A stretch of DNA of 64,000 nucleotides from Eubacterium pyruvativorans (GTDB taxonomy: Bacteria; Bacillota; Clostridia; Peptostreptococcales; Anaerovoracaceae): the NCBI RefSeq assembly GCF_900102225.1, contig NZ_FNBF01000002.1, positions 107,998-171,997 on the forward strand, read 5' to 3'. The notes beneath the pieces are model-generated. The model had not been told where the DNA came from. It saw only the letters and a program-made list of their open reading frames with translations, and made no database searches. The stretch's first letter is position 1. The number at the start of each line of letters is the position of its first letter. A program made the position numbers and the translations under genes. Shown piece after piece: positions 50,707 to 59,390 of this stretch.

Positions 50707-51966
50707 CTACATCCGGCGGGCCGCCGCCTGGGCGTGGGCGGCGAGGCCTTCCCCTTCCGCCATCCGCTTCACCAGCGGGGCGATCGCCCGGGAGGCGTTC
50801 TTTGTCATATGCTGGTGGGTGCAGACCTTCAGGAATGTGCCCACCCACACGCCGCCGGTGTACCGGGCCGCCCGCACCGTCGGCAGGGTGTGATTGGTGC
50901 CGCTGGCGTAGTCACCGAAAACTTCCGCCGTGTTGCCTCCCAGGAAGAGGGAGCCGTAGTTGACCAGGGAGTCGAGGATGCGTCCTGCCCCTGCGGCGTT
51001 GATTTCCAGGTGCTCCGGGGCGATTTCGTTGGCGATCTCCGCCGCCTCGTCCAGTGATTCCACCAGTGCCACCTCACCGTAAGTGTCCCAGGACTGACGG
51101 GCCACTTCTCCGGTAGGAAGGGTCTTCAGCTCCGCCTCCACTGCATCCATGACGGCGAGGGCGAAACTTCTTTCTGTGGAGAGAAGGATGGCCTTGGCGT
51201 TGGGATCGTGTTCGGCCTGGGCCAAAAGGTCGGCGGCCACGGTGGTCGGGTCTGCCTGACTGTCGGCGATGCACAGGACCTCGCTGGGACCGGCCACAAA
51301 ATCAATGCCCACCTGACCGTAGCACTGGCGTTTCGCCTCCGCCACATACTGGTTCCCCGGCCCCACGATCAGATCCACCGGCCGGATAGACTCTGTGCCG
51401 TAGGAAAAGGCGGCAATGGCCTGAACTCCTCCCACGGCATAGATCTCGTGGGCTCCGGCGATGTCCATGGCCACCAGCGTCTTGTAGTGGATGCAGCCTG
51501 TCTCCCGGTCGATGGGGGAGGCGGCGCAGATCCGCTTCACCCCCGCAACCTGCGCCGGTGTGATCAGCATCAGTGCCGAAGAGTACAGCGGGTGTCTCCC
51601 TCCCGGAACATAGCAGAGACAGCTCTGCACCGGGATCACCCGGTCACTGAGGAAAATGCCCGGCTGCGGGCTGAAATCCTTTACTTCGGTCAGGGAACCC
51701 CGCTGGGCCTCGGCGAAGGCCCGGATGTTTGCCTTCGCATCCTTCAGATCCTGAATCTCCTGCGCGGTCATCATCTCGTATGCCCGGTCGATTTCCTCCC
51801 GGCTGACCCGGAAGGATGCCCGCTGGAATCCGTCGAATTTCTCGCTGTATTCCCGCAGTGCGGCATCTCCCTCCTCCGTGATCCGGTCGATGATTTCCGA
51901 CACTGTATTCCGCAGCGCCCGGTTGTCTTCCGCCGTGCGTTTCTGGGCTTTCTTCAGTATTTCCAT
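50707..51966 (-). CDS. hisD: Histidinol dehydrogenase, orphan copy
   Basis: A 419-residue enzyme with VGPGNQYVAEAKRQCYG, DFVAGPSEVLCIAD, the catalytic Glu-His of IAPEHLEI and metal-binding FLGGNTAEVFGDYASGTNHTLPT. It normally oxidises histidinol to histidine in two NAD steps. No other histidine gene lies in the window. Stand-alone hisD homologues often act on other amino alcohols, so histidine biosynthesis is not assured. Convergent with the EFR1 gene and divergent from the aromatic operon leader. Confidence 0.9.
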   Translation of the reverse strand: MEILKKAQKRTAEDNRALRNTVSEIIDRITEEGDAALREYSEKFDGFQRASFRVSREEIDRAYEMMTAQEIQDLKDAKANIRAFAEAQRGSLTEVKDFSPQPGIFLSDRVIPVQSCLCYVPGGRHPLYSSALMLITPAQVAGVKRICAASPIDRETGCIHYKTLVAMDIAGAHEIYAVGGVQAIAAFSYGTESIRPVDLIVGPGNQYVAEAKRQCYGQVGIDFVAGPSEVLCIADSQADPTTVAADLLAQAEHDPNAKAILLSTERSFALAVMDAVEAELKTLPTGEVARQSWDTYGEVALVESLDEAAEIANEIAPEHLEINAAGAGRILDSLVNYGSLFLGGNTAEVFGDYASGTNHTLPTVRAARYTGGVWVGTFLKVCTHQHMTKNASRAIAPLVKRMAEGEGLAAHAQAAARRM

Positions 51967-52178
51967 GGTAAACTCCTTCTGTATTATATGAACTGCGGGG
52001 GTGCCCCGCGGCTTTCTGTCATTGACGTACCACTACATTATAGCGGCGGGCGGAGCGGATTACCAGTGGAACAGAAGGGACAAAGATGGATTTTTTGTGG
52101 CGTTCGTTGAAATCGGAGGGGTGGAATTGTGAAAAAGACAAAAATAAAGGTGGATTTCCGATCCGGGATGTGTTAAAT

Positions 52179-52187
52179 TGGTATTGT
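52179..52187 (+). promoter_or_regulatory. Candidate extended -10 of the aromatic operon
   Basis: TGGTATTGT resembles an extended -10 (TG, one base, TATTGT) 25 bases before the leader ATG. The -35 region is poor. TAAATT at 52174 is an alternative. Confidence 0.3.
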
Positions 52188-52211
52188 TAAACGAAAGGAA
52201 TGAGAGTTTTC

Positions 52212-52283
52212 ATGATGAACAGAAGCTTTGCAGCAGCTGAATACTATTATTACTACTTTTTCTCGGACAACAGAAGAAGGTAG
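52212..52283 (+). CDS. Tyr/Phe-rich leader peptide of the aromatic operon
   Basis: A 23-codon frame (ATG at 52212, alternative ATG at 52215 or 52200) with a Phe codon at position 6, then five consecutive Tyr codons (52242-52256) followed by two Phe codons (52257-52262), and TAG at 52281-52283. Eight of 23 residues are Tyr or Phe, too biased for chance. AAAGGA at 52194 is a slightly distant ribosome site. Ribosome stalling on uncharged tRNA-Tyr or tRNA-Phe would occur just after RNA segment 1 of the attenuator. No Trp codon is present, matching an operon that ends in Tyr and Phe. Confidence 0.85.
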   Translation: MMNRSFAAAEYYYYYFFSDNRRR

Positions 52284-52364
52284 TTAGGCTGCAATGATTC
52301 ATCGAAATGAGACGTTTATAAGTTACGGAACAGGGACTTCGCAGCGGGGCTGCGGAGTTTTTTT
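52228..52364 (+). promoter_or_regulatory. Transcription attenuator of the aromatic operon
   Basis: Four complementary segments occur in order. Segment 1, TTGCAGC (52228-52234), lies in the leader ORF just before the Tyr codons. Segment 2, GCTGCAA (52288-52294), starts 5 bases after the leader stop and pairs perfectly with 1. Segment 3, ACTTCGCAGC (52336-52345), can pair with segment 2 through GCAGC, or with segment 4, GCTGCGGAGT (52349-52358), to form a terminator followed by seven T. A stalled ribosome covers 1, frees 2 to pair with 3 and prevents termination; a ribosome at the stop codon covers 2, so 3 and 4 terminate. Confidence 0.8.
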
Positions 52365-52443
52365 CATAATCAGACGGAACCTCCGCAGGAGCGGCGGAGC
52401 CAGTGAAGGAGCCGGAAAAGGGAGCCGGAGCAGGAGGTAAGAC

Positions 52444-53463
52444 ATGATCACAGTACTGAAGAGCGGGACCACGGTAGAACAGCGGGACAATCTGATCGAA
52501 TGGTTTGAAGACCAGGGACTGAAGGTGCACGTCTCCGTGGGAGATACCTACACGATCCTGGGGCTGGTGGGGGATACCAGTCACATTGATGTGGATATGG
52601 TGAACATGCTGGATATCGTGGACAGCGTGAAGCGAGTGTCCGAACCGTTCAAGAAGGCGAACCGCAAGTTCCACCCGGAAGACACGGTCATCGATGTGAA
52701 CGGGGTGAAGATCGGCGGCGGTCACTTCGTCACCATTGCGGGGCCGTGTTCGGTGGAGAATGAAGAGCAGATCGTGGAAGTGGCGAAGCGGGTGAAAGCC
52801 GCCGGAGCGGACATGCTCCGGGGCGGTGCCTTCAAGCCCCGCACCTCGCCGTACGCTTTCCAGGGCCTGAAGGCGGAGGGCATCGAATTGCTGCTGGAAG
52901 CGAAAAAGGTCACCGGTCTTCCGATCGTCACCGAGATCATGAATGAGGCGTACCTGGATCTCTATGAGGATGTGGATGTGATCCAGGTGGGCGCCCGGAA
53001 TATGCAGAATTTCGATCTGCTGAAGGCGCTGGGAGAGATCGACAAGCCGATTTTGCTGAAGAGGGGCCTGGCCAACACACTGGAAGAACTTCTGATGAGC
53101 GCGGAATACATTATGGCCGGGGGGAACGAGAAGGTCATTCTCTGTGAGAGGGGAATCCGCACCTTCGAGCCGGCGACCCGCAACACCTATGATCTGTCGG
53201 CGGTTCCGGCTCTCCATGAAATGACCCACCTGCCGGTGATCGGCGATCCGAGCCATGCCACCGGAAAACGGAATTTCGTGAAGCCCATGGCCCTGGCCAC
53301 AGCGGCAGCCGGGGCGGACGGCGTCATGATTGAAGTTCATAATGATCCGTCCAGGGCGCTCAGCGACGGGGCCCAGTCCCTCACACCGGATCAGTTCGAT
53401 GATGTGATGAAGAGCCTCCGTGCGGTGAGAAGCACGGTGTTCGGCGGGGAGGTGCAGGCATGA
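52444..53463 (+). CDS. aroF: 3-deoxy-7-phosphoheptulonate (DAHP) synthase with N-terminal regulatory domain
   Basis: A 339-residue type I beta DAHP synthase. Residues 1-75 form a ferredoxin-like/ACT-like domain used for feedback inhibition by Tyr or Phe in relatives such as the Thermotoga enzyme; the TIM barrel follows with AGPCSVEN, RGGAFKPRTSPYAFQG, KRG and the metal-binding GDPSHATGKRNFV. It joins PEP and erythrose 4-phosphate, the committed shikimate step. First gene after the attenuator. It overlaps tyrA by 4 bases (ATGA). Confidence 0.95.
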   Translation: MITVLKSGTTVEQRDNLIEWFEDQGLKVHVSVGDTYTILGLVGDTSHIDVDMVNMLDIVDSVKRVSEPFKKANRKFHPEDTVIDVNGVKIGGGHFVTIAGPCSVENEEQIVEVAKRVKAAGADMLRGGAFKPRTSPYAFQGLKAEGIELLLEAKKVTGLPIVTEIMNEAYLDLYEDVDVIQVGARNMQNFDLLKALGEIDKPILLKRGLANTLEELLMSAEYIMAGGNEKVILCERGIRTFEPATRNTYDLSAVPALHEMTHLPVIGDPSHATGKRNFVKPMALATAAAGADGVMIEVHNDPSRALSDGAQSLTPDQFDDVMKSLRAVRSTVFGGEVQA

Positions 53464-54314
53464 TTGTCGGTGTAGTCGGACTGGGAATTATCGGCGGCTC
53501 CTGCGCCCGGGCATTCAAGAAGGCCGGGGCTACGGTGTACGCCAGCGAGATCAATCATGTGGTCAGGGATTTTGTGAAACTGCAGGGCGCTGTGGATGAA
53601 GACCTGACAGATGAGAACATCGGGGACTGCGACTGCATTTTCGTGGTCATTCCGCCGAAGGCCGCTGCAGCATGGCTGGAGGAGAATATGCCGAAGATGA
53701 ACCGGAAGACTCTGGTCATGGATTTCTGCGGTGTGAAACGGCCGGTCTGCGAGGTGGGGTTTCGCATGGCGGAGGAAACCGGTGTCACCTATGTGGGCGG
53801 TCACCCTATGGCGGGCCGCCAGGGCTGGGGCTTCAAACAGAGCAGCGCCGAGATGTTCCAGCACAGTATGTTCGTCATCGTGCCCCAGGACCCTAACGAC
53901 ATCCGGCTCCTGATGAGGGTGGAGACGGTGCTCCGGAAGATCGGCGTTACAGGCTTTCAGGTCATGACACCGGAGGAGCATGACGAGGTCATCGCCTACA
54001 CATCCCAGCTGTCCCATGTGGTCTCCAGTTCTTTCATCAAGATGGCGGACCCGGACAGTAAGGAAGGCGCCATTTCTGGCGGCAGCTTCCGGGACCTGAC
54101 CCGGACGGCGTATCTGGATGACAAGATCTGGTCGGAGCTGTTTCTGGAAAACCGGGATAACCTGATGCAGAAACTGGATACCCTGATCGGGGAACTGGAG
54201 AAATACCGGGACGCTCTGGAACGGTCCGACCGGGACCGGCTGCGGGAGCTGCTCTCGGAAGGAAGAGAAGCGAAAGTAGAGGCGGAGGAGCAGATCCGCC
54301 GGACACGGGGGTAA
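53460..54314 (+). CDS. tyrA: Prephenate dehydrogenase
   Basis: A 284-residue NAD(P)-dependent enzyme: Rossmann motif VGVVGLGIIGGSCARAF at the N-terminus, catalytic His in GGHPMAGRQGWGF, and the helical second domain with QLSHVVSSSF. It oxidatively decarboxylates prephenate to 4-hydroxyphenylpyruvate for tyrosine. No ACT domain, so feedback is probably exercised upstream and by attenuation. aroB begins one base after its stop. Confidence 0.92.
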   Translation: MIVGVVGLGIIGGSCARAFKKAGATVYASEINHVVRDFVKLQGAVDEDLTDENIGDCDCIFVVIPPKAAAAWLEENMPKMNRKTLVMDFCGVKRPVCEVGFRMAEETGVTYVGGHPMAGRQGWGFKQSSAEMFQHSMFVIVPQDPNDIRLLMRVETVLRKIGVTGFQVMTPEEHDEVIAYTSQLSHVVSSSFIKMADPDSKEGAISGGSFRDLTRTAYLDDKIWSELFLENRDNLMQKLDTLIGELEKYRDALERSDRDRLRELLSEGREAKVEAEEQIRRTRG

Positions 54315-54315
54315 T

Positions 54316-55305
54316 ATGAAATTAGCGGAAATCGGAGAACGGACGAAACCATTCCAGGAGGGGGGAACCCTGGCGGTGATCACGGATGAAAATGTGGCCC
54401 CCCGCTTTCTGGAAACCTGTCTCCGCTCCCTGGAGGATGCGGGGTACCGGACCGAAAGCCGGATCATTCCGGCGGGAGAAGAATCCAAGAGCGGCGCGAT
54501 GTATCTGGAACTGCTGAACTGGCTGGCGGAGATTCCGCTGACCAGAAGCGACGGCGTGGTAGCCCTGGGAGGCGGCGTGGTGGGGGATCTGGCCGGCTTC
54601 GTGGCTGCCACTTTCCTCCGGGGGGTGAAAGTGATTCAGGTGCCCACTACCCTGCTGTCCGCCGTGGATTCCTCGGTGGGCGGGAAGACCGCCATCAACT
54701 TGCCGGCGGGAAAGAATCTGGCGGGCGCCTTCCATCAGCCGGCGCTGGTGGTTCAGGACCCGGATCTGCTCCGGACTCTGCCCCGCCGGGCCTGGATGGA
54801 CGGCATCGGGGAGGTTGTGAAGTACGGCGTTCTGGGGGACTCAGAACTCTTCGATCTTCTGACTGATACGAATGCGATCTACCGGGATCCGGAGCCGATT
54901 ATCACCCGGTGTGTGGAGATCAAGCGGGAGATCGTCCGGCAGGACGAATTCGATCTGGGGCTCCGCCATCTGCTGAATTTCGGGCATACGATCGCTCATG
55001 CGGTGGAAATACTGAGTGACTTCCGGATCTCCCACGGCATTGCCGTGGCGAAGGGCATGGACCGGATCACAGAAATATCAGTACGGCAGGGCTGGTGCGG
55101 CAGGGAAGTTTACGACAGACTCCACGCACTCCTGCTGGAATACGGCTTCGACCTTTCGATTCCGTACACCAATGATCAGATTTATGAAATTATGTTATCA
55201 GACAAGAAACGGGAAGCCGGGTACATCGATCTGGTGATCCCGGAGCGGATCGGCCGCTGCGTGACCCGGCGGCTGACGCTGGAGGAACTGCGGCAGGTGC
55301 TGTAG
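54316..55305 (+). CDS. aroB: 3-dehydroquinate synthase
   Basis: A 329-residue enzyme with GGGVVGDLAGFVAATFLRGV for NAD, PTTLLSAVDSSVGGKTAIN for substrate and the zinc ligands in GIGEVVKYG, LNFGHTIAHAVE and SHGIAVAKG. It cyclises DAHP to 3-dehydroquinate. Slightly shorter than the usual 350-360 residues, mainly at the N-terminus. It follows tyrA without a gap. Confidence 0.95.
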   Translation: MKLAEIGERTKPFQEGGTLAVITDENVAPRFLETCLRSLEDAGYRTESRIIPAGEESKSGAMYLELLNWLAEIPLTRSDGVVALGGGVVGDLAGFVAATFLRGVKVIQVPTTLLSAVDSSVGGKTAINLPAGKNLAGAFHQPALVVQDPDLLRTLPRRAWMDGIGEVVKYGVLGDSELFDLLTDTNAIYRDPEPIITRCVEIKREIVRQDEFDLGLRHLLNFGHTIAHAVEILSDFRISHGIAVAKGMDRITEISVRQGWCGREVYDRLHALLLEYGFDLSIPYTNDQIYEIMLSDKKREAGYIDLVIPERIGRCVTRRLTLEELRQVL

Positions 55306-55329
55306 CCGCCGGGAAATAACGGGGGACGT

Positions 55330-56568
55330 ATGAAAGAAATTCAAATCATTCCATCGAAATCGGATGCCCACCGGGCGCTGATCTGCGCTGCGCTGTCGGA
55401 CCGGGACTGCCGGGTCATCTGTGAAGAAACTTCGAAGGACATCGAAGCCACGAAGCGGTGTCTGGATGCGATCCGGGAAGCGCTCATGCAGCGCCGGACC
55501 CGGGACGGGGAATCGCCGGCAGCCGCCCATCTGTACTGCGGCGAGAGTGGTTCCACATTCCGTTTCCTGATTCCGGTGGTGGCAGCCCTGGGCATCACCG
55601 GAGTATTCCATCCGGAGGGCCGGCTGCCCCAGCGGCCGCTGACGCCGCTGTATGAGGAACTCACCGCCCACGGGGTCCGGATGAGTCCCCAGGGGAATGT
55701 GCCGTTCCTCGTGGAAGGACAGCTGACGCCGGGAGAATTCCATATTCCGGGGAATGTGTCCTCCCAGTTCATCAGCGGTCTGGCCTTCGCACTGCCCCTG
55801 CTGGAGGGGGACAGCCGAATTGTTGTGGAAGGGAATCTGGAGTCCGCCGGATATGTGGACATGACCCGGAATGTGATCCGCCGGTTCGGTGTCAGTATTC
55901 ATTCTGCGGGGAATGATCTGATTGTGAAGGGCGGTCAGAAATACCGGGGTCCTGCCCGGTACCGGGTGGAAGGCGACTGGTCCAATGCGGCCTTCTGGTT
56001 GGTTATGGGCCTTCTGGGCGAGGAACCGGTCCGGGTAACCGGGCTGAATGCAGATTCCGCCCAGGGTGACCGGGCTGTGGTGCGGATTCTGAAGAAATTC
56101 GGCGGCAGGATCACAGAAGATCTGGAGACGGAGGGATCGGTGACCGCATGGCCGTCCCGGGATACTCTCCACGGCATCACCGTGGATGCCGGTCCGATTC
56201 CGGACATGGTGCCGGCCCTGGCCCTGGTGGGGGCAGTGTCGGAAGGTACAACAGAAATCATGAATGCGGCACGGCTCAGGATCAAAGAAAGTGACCGGCT
56301 GGCCACCACCTGTGAATTGCTCAGCGGCCTGGGGGCAGATGTGACGGAACTTCCCGACGGACTGAGGATCCGGGGGCGCCGGGGACTCACCGGCGGCTCC
56401 TGTGACGGCTGCAACGATCACCGGATTGTCATGACTGCAGCGGCGGCTTCTCTGGCGGCTTCCGGGAAGGTGGGCATCAGCGGATGGCAGGCGGTGCGGA
56501 AATCCTATCCCACTTTCTTCCGGGTCATGAAGGAAAACGATCTGGATGGCAATATCCTGCTGCTGTAG
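55330..56568 (+). CDS. aroA: 3-phosphoshikimate 1-carboxyvinyltransferase (EPSP synthase)
   Basis: A 412-residue EPSP synthase: KSDAHRAL retains the Lys-Ser and Arg that bind shikimate 3-phosphate and PEP, CGESGSTFRFL replaces the usual NAGTAMR loop, VSSQFISGLAFALPL provides the Ser-Gln-Ser triad and ESDRL and NDHRIVM the C-terminal PEP site. The divergent GESGSTFR loop is the region that sets glyphosate sensitivity in other enzymes; its effect here cannot be predicted. GGGGGA lies 8 bases before the ATG. Confidence 0.94.
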   Translation: MKEIQIIPSKSDAHRALICAALSDRDCRVICEETSKDIEATKRCLDAIREALMQRRTRDGESPAAAHLYCGESGSTFRFLIPVVAALGITGVFHPEGRLPQRPLTPLYEELTAHGVRMSPQGNVPFLVEGQLTPGEFHIPGNVSSQFISGLAFALPLLEGDSRIVVEGNLESAGYVDMTRNVIRRFGVSIHSAGNDLIVKGGQKYRGPARYRVEGDWSNAAFWLVMGLLGEEPVRVTGLNADSAQGDRAVVRILKKFGGRITEDLETEGSVTAWPSRDTLHGITVDAGPIPDMVPALALVGAVSEGTTEIMNAARLRIKESDRLATTCELLSGLGADVTELPDGLRIRGRRGLTGGSCDGCNDHRIVMTAAAASLAASGKVGISGWQAVRKSYPTFFRVMKENDLDGNILLL

Positions 56569-56607
56569 GCTTTGGCCGCAATGCTGTGAACACGAAAGGA
56601 AAATACA

Positions 56608-57618
56608 ATGGCTTCATCATATGGAAAGAACATCCGACTTCAGATTTTCGGCCAGTCCCATTCTCCGGCCATCGGCTGCACGGTGGACGGTCTGCCCGCC
56701 GGCTTCCGGATCGACCGGGAGGAACTCCAGAAGTTCCTGGACCGCCGGGCGCCGGGGCGGACGAAATACAGCACGCCCCGGAAGGAGGCGGATCAGCCCG
56801 AATTTCTCAGCGGTCTGGTGGATGATGTGACCTGCGGCGCACCGCTGACAGCGGTGATCCGCAACACCAACACCCGTTCCAAAGATTACGATAACATCCG
56901 GGACATTCCCCGGCCGGGTCATGCGGATTACACCGCCTATGTGAAATACGGCGGACATAATGATGTGAGCGGCGGCGGCCATTTCTCCGGCCGTCTGACG
57001 GCGCCCCTGTGTATTGCCGGCGGCATCTGCCGGCAGATTCTGGCGTCCCGGGGAATCACAGTGAACGCCCGGATTCTGGAGATCGGCGGGAATCGGGAGG
57101 ATCCTTTCGGTGAAATCGAAAAGGTCCGGGCGGCCGGGGACTCGGTGGGCGGCATTGTGGAGTGTGTGATTTCCGGCGTTCCTGTGGGGATCGGGGATCC
57201 GATGTTCGATGGCGTGGAAAACCGCATTGCCCAGATTGTATTCGGTATTCCGGCCGTGAAGGGCATCGAGTTCGGCGCCGGTTTCGCTGTGGCCCGGATG
57301 AGAGGAAGCGAGAATAATGATCCGTTCTACATGGACGAATCCGGCTCCGTGAAGACCAGAACCAACCATGCCGGCGGCATTCTGGGGGGAATCAGTGACG
57401 GCATGGATATCGTATTCCGCTGCGCCTTCAAACCGACTCCGAGTATTCCGGCCGCCCAGGCCAGTATCTCTTTGTCCGAAAAGAAAGATGCCGAGCTGGC
57501 CGTCCGGGGCCGTCATGACCCATGCATCGTGCCCCGGGCCGTGCCGGTGGTGGAGGCGGCGGCAGCGCTGGCGGTGCTGGATATGATGCGGGAGCCGGCC
57601 ATGGCAGTGGAAGAGTAA
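56608..57618 (+). CDS. aroC: Chorismate synthase
   Basis: A 336-residue enzyme with FGQSHSPAIGCTVDGLPAG, RPGHADYTAYVKYG, SGGGHFSGRLTAPLCIAGGIC and the C-terminal RHDPCIVPRAVPVVEAA. It forms chorismate from EPSP using reduced FMN. The first signature has Gln-Ser-His-Ser where many enzymes have Glu-Ser-His-Gly; the catalytic His is retained. GAAAGG precedes the ATG; 39 bases after aroA. Confidence 0.95.
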   Translation: MASSYGKNIRLQIFGQSHSPAIGCTVDGLPAGFRIDREELQKFLDRRAPGRTKYSTPRKEADQPEFLSGLVDDVTCGAPLTAVIRNTNTRSKDYDNIRDIPRPGHADYTAYVKYGGHNDVSGGGHFSGRLTAPLCIAGGICRQILASRGITVNARILEIGGNREDPFGEIEKVRAAGDSVGGIVECVISGVPVGIGDPMFDGVENRIAQIVFGIPAVKGIEFGAGFAVARMRGSENNDPFYMDESGSVKTRTNHAGGILGGISDGMDIVFRCAFKPTPSIPAAQASISLSEKKDAELAVRGRHDPCIVPRAVPVVEAAAALAVLDMMREPAMAVEE

Positions 57619-57675
57619 GCCCGGCGGAAGTTCCGGGACGAAAGCAGAACAGAGAATCAGAAAGGAACCAGACAC

Positions 57676-58818
57676 ATGGATTTAAAGGATTACAGAGAGC
57701 AGATCGACCGGATCGACCGGACCCTGCTGGAGAACCTGCAGGAGAGAATGCGGGTGGCGGAAGGCATTGCAAAATACAAGCTGGAGCATGGGATGCGTGT
57801 CTTCGACCCGGTCCGGGAGCGGCAGAAAATCGAGAAGCTCCTCTGGGATTCCGACGAGGATCTGGCCTATTATAACAAGATTCTGTTCACCACGATCATG
57901 GAAATGAGCAAGGACCATCAGCACAAGTTCCTTCACGAGGAAACGGAAACCGTGCACCGGATCCGGGATGCCCTCCGCTATTCCCCGAAGGTATTTCCGC
58001 GCCGCGCCAAGGTGGCGTGTCAGGGCGTGGAGGGGGCTTACTCTCAGCAGGCCTGTGACCGATTCTTCTCGATGCCCCAGATCTCTTATCAGAAGAACTT
58101 CCGGGGCGTATTCCAGGCCATCCAGAAAGGGGAATGCGATTACGGCGTTCTTCCCATCGAGAACTCCACCGCCGGTTCCGTCAATGCGGTCTATGACCTG
58201 ATGATGGAATATCATTTCAACATCGTCCGCAGCGTCCGGGTGAAGATCAACCATTCCCTGCTGGCCAAGCCGGGAACCAGAAAAGAGAACATCCGGGAAA
58301 TTTTCTCCCATCCCCAGGCCATCGCCCAGTGTGAGGAATATCTGAAGAAATTCCCGGGGGCGGTGGTGACTGAGGTGGAGAATACGGCGGTAGCGGCAAA
58401 AAAAGTCGCCGAAAGCGATCGCCCGGATGTCGCCGCCATCGGCTCCGAGATCAACGGGGAACTGTACGGGCTGCGCACCCTGGAGAGCGAGATTCAGGAC
58501 AACGGAAACAATTACACCCGGTTCATCTGTATTTCCCGGGAACTGGAAATCTACCCGGGCGCTGACCGCACCAGCATCATGCTGGTGGTGGGCCATACAC
58601 CGGGCTGCCTGTACCAGGTGCTGTCCCACTTCAACGCCATGGGCATCAACCTGCTGAAGCTGGAGTCCCGGCCGATCCCGTCCAGCAACTTCGAGTTCAT
58701 GTTCTACTTCGATATCGAAGAGCCGGTGTACGCAGACGAGTTCCCGCGGCTCATGAACCAGCTGGAGCAGATGAGTGTGGACTTCCGGTATCTGGGAAGC
58801 TATTCGGAGCTGGCTTAG
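57676..58818 (+). CDS. pheA: Bifunctional chorismate mutase / prephenate dehydratase (P-protein)
   Basis: A 380-residue protein in three parts: AroQ-type chorismate mutase (residues 1-90, DYREQIDRIDRTLLENLQERMRVA), prephenate dehydratase (about 110-285, CQGVEGAYSQQA, ENSTAGSVNAVYDLM, NYTRFICIS), and a C-terminal ACT domain (290-370) with the Phe-binding ESRP in KLESRPIPS. It converts chorismate via prephenate to phenylpyruvate, with allosteric inhibition by Phe. Its mutase also supplies TyrA. Confidence 0.96.
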   Translation: MDLKDYREQIDRIDRTLLENLQERMRVAEGIAKYKLEHGMRVFDPVRERQKIEKLLWDSDEDLAYYNKILFTTIMEMSKDHQHKFLHEETETVHRIRDALRYSPKVFPRRAKVACQGVEGAYSQQACDRFFSMPQISYQKNFRGVFQAIQKGECDYGVLPIENSTAGSVNAVYDLMMEYHFNIVRSVRVKINHSLLAKPGTRKENIREIFSHPQAIAQCEEYLKKFPGAVVTEVENTAVAAKKVAESDRPDVAAIGSEINGELYGLRTLESEIQDNGNNYTRFICISRELEIYPGADRTSIMLVVGHTPGCLYQVLSHFNAMGINLLKLESRPIPSSNFEFMFYFDIEEPVYADEFPRLMNQLEQMSVDFRYLGSYSELA

Positions 58819-58820
58819 GC

Positions 58821-58900
58821 CGGCCGGAGCCGGTCGAAAAAGTCAGGACCGGTCGTGAAAGGAGGGGCCGGTCGGAAAAGCCGGGACCGGTCGTGAAAGG
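58821..58900 (+). repeat. Duplicated segment including the aroQ ribosome site
   Basis: Two copies of about 38 bases, both ending in GGACCGGTCGTGAAAGGAG, fill the pheA-aroQ spacer. The last unit supplies the AAAGGAG used by aroQ. Mismatches are few, so duplication is recent or maintained. Confidence 0.7.
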
Positions 58901-58910
58901 AGAAATCAAG

Positions 58911-59351
58911 ATGAAAATACTGGTCATCAACGGGCCGAACATCAACATGCTGGGAATCCGGGAGCCGGACATCTACGGGAAAGAAGATTTCGCAGAGCTG
59001 CTCCGCCGTACGAAAAAGACAGGAGAAGAGCTGGGTTTTGAAACGGAGTTCTATCAATCCAATCATGAGGGGGACCTGGTGGACCGCATTCAGGAAGCTT
59101 ATGGGAATACGGACGGTATTGTCATCAACCCGGGAGCATACACCCACACCAGTGTTGCAATCCTGGATGCTGTGAAAGCGGTGGGCATTCCAACTGTGGA
59201 GGTTCATATCTCCGACGTCTCCCGCAGGGAGGACTTCCGTCAGACCTCATACATACGAAAGGCGGCCATCGCCACCGTAATGGGGAAGGGCATTGACGGA
59301 TATGGCGAGGCCCTGAAGATCCTGAAGGATTATCTGGAAATGATGAAATAG
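58911..59351 (+). CDS. aroQ: Type II 3-dehydroquinate dehydratase
   Basis: A 146-residue type II dehydroquinase: GPNINMLGIREPDIYGKED with the catalytic Arg-Tyr region, NPGAYTHTSVAI with the Asn and His of the active site, and EVHISDVSRREDFR. It forms 3-dehydroshikimate. The start is set at 58911 with AAAGGAG 9 bases upstream. Last gene of the aromatic operon; the next steps are done by the aroE-aroK fusion at 7.2 kb. Confidence 0.95.
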   Translation: MKILVINGPNINMLGIREPDIYGKEDFAELLRRTKKTGEELGFETEFYQSNHEGDLVDRIQEAYGNTDGIVINPGAYTHTSVAILDAVKAVGIPTVEVHISDVSRREDFRQTSYIRKAAIATVMGKGIDGYGEALKILKDYLEMMK

Positions 59352-59390
59352 GCTGCGCCGTGTTGTGCCGCCCCCTGTTTTCGGAAAATC

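Noticed and set aside
52141..52440. T-box riboswitch ahead of the aromatic operon
   Set aside because: No AGGGTGGnACCGCG-type T-box sequence or specifier-loop arrangement is visible; the leader ORF with attenuator segments explains the region better.
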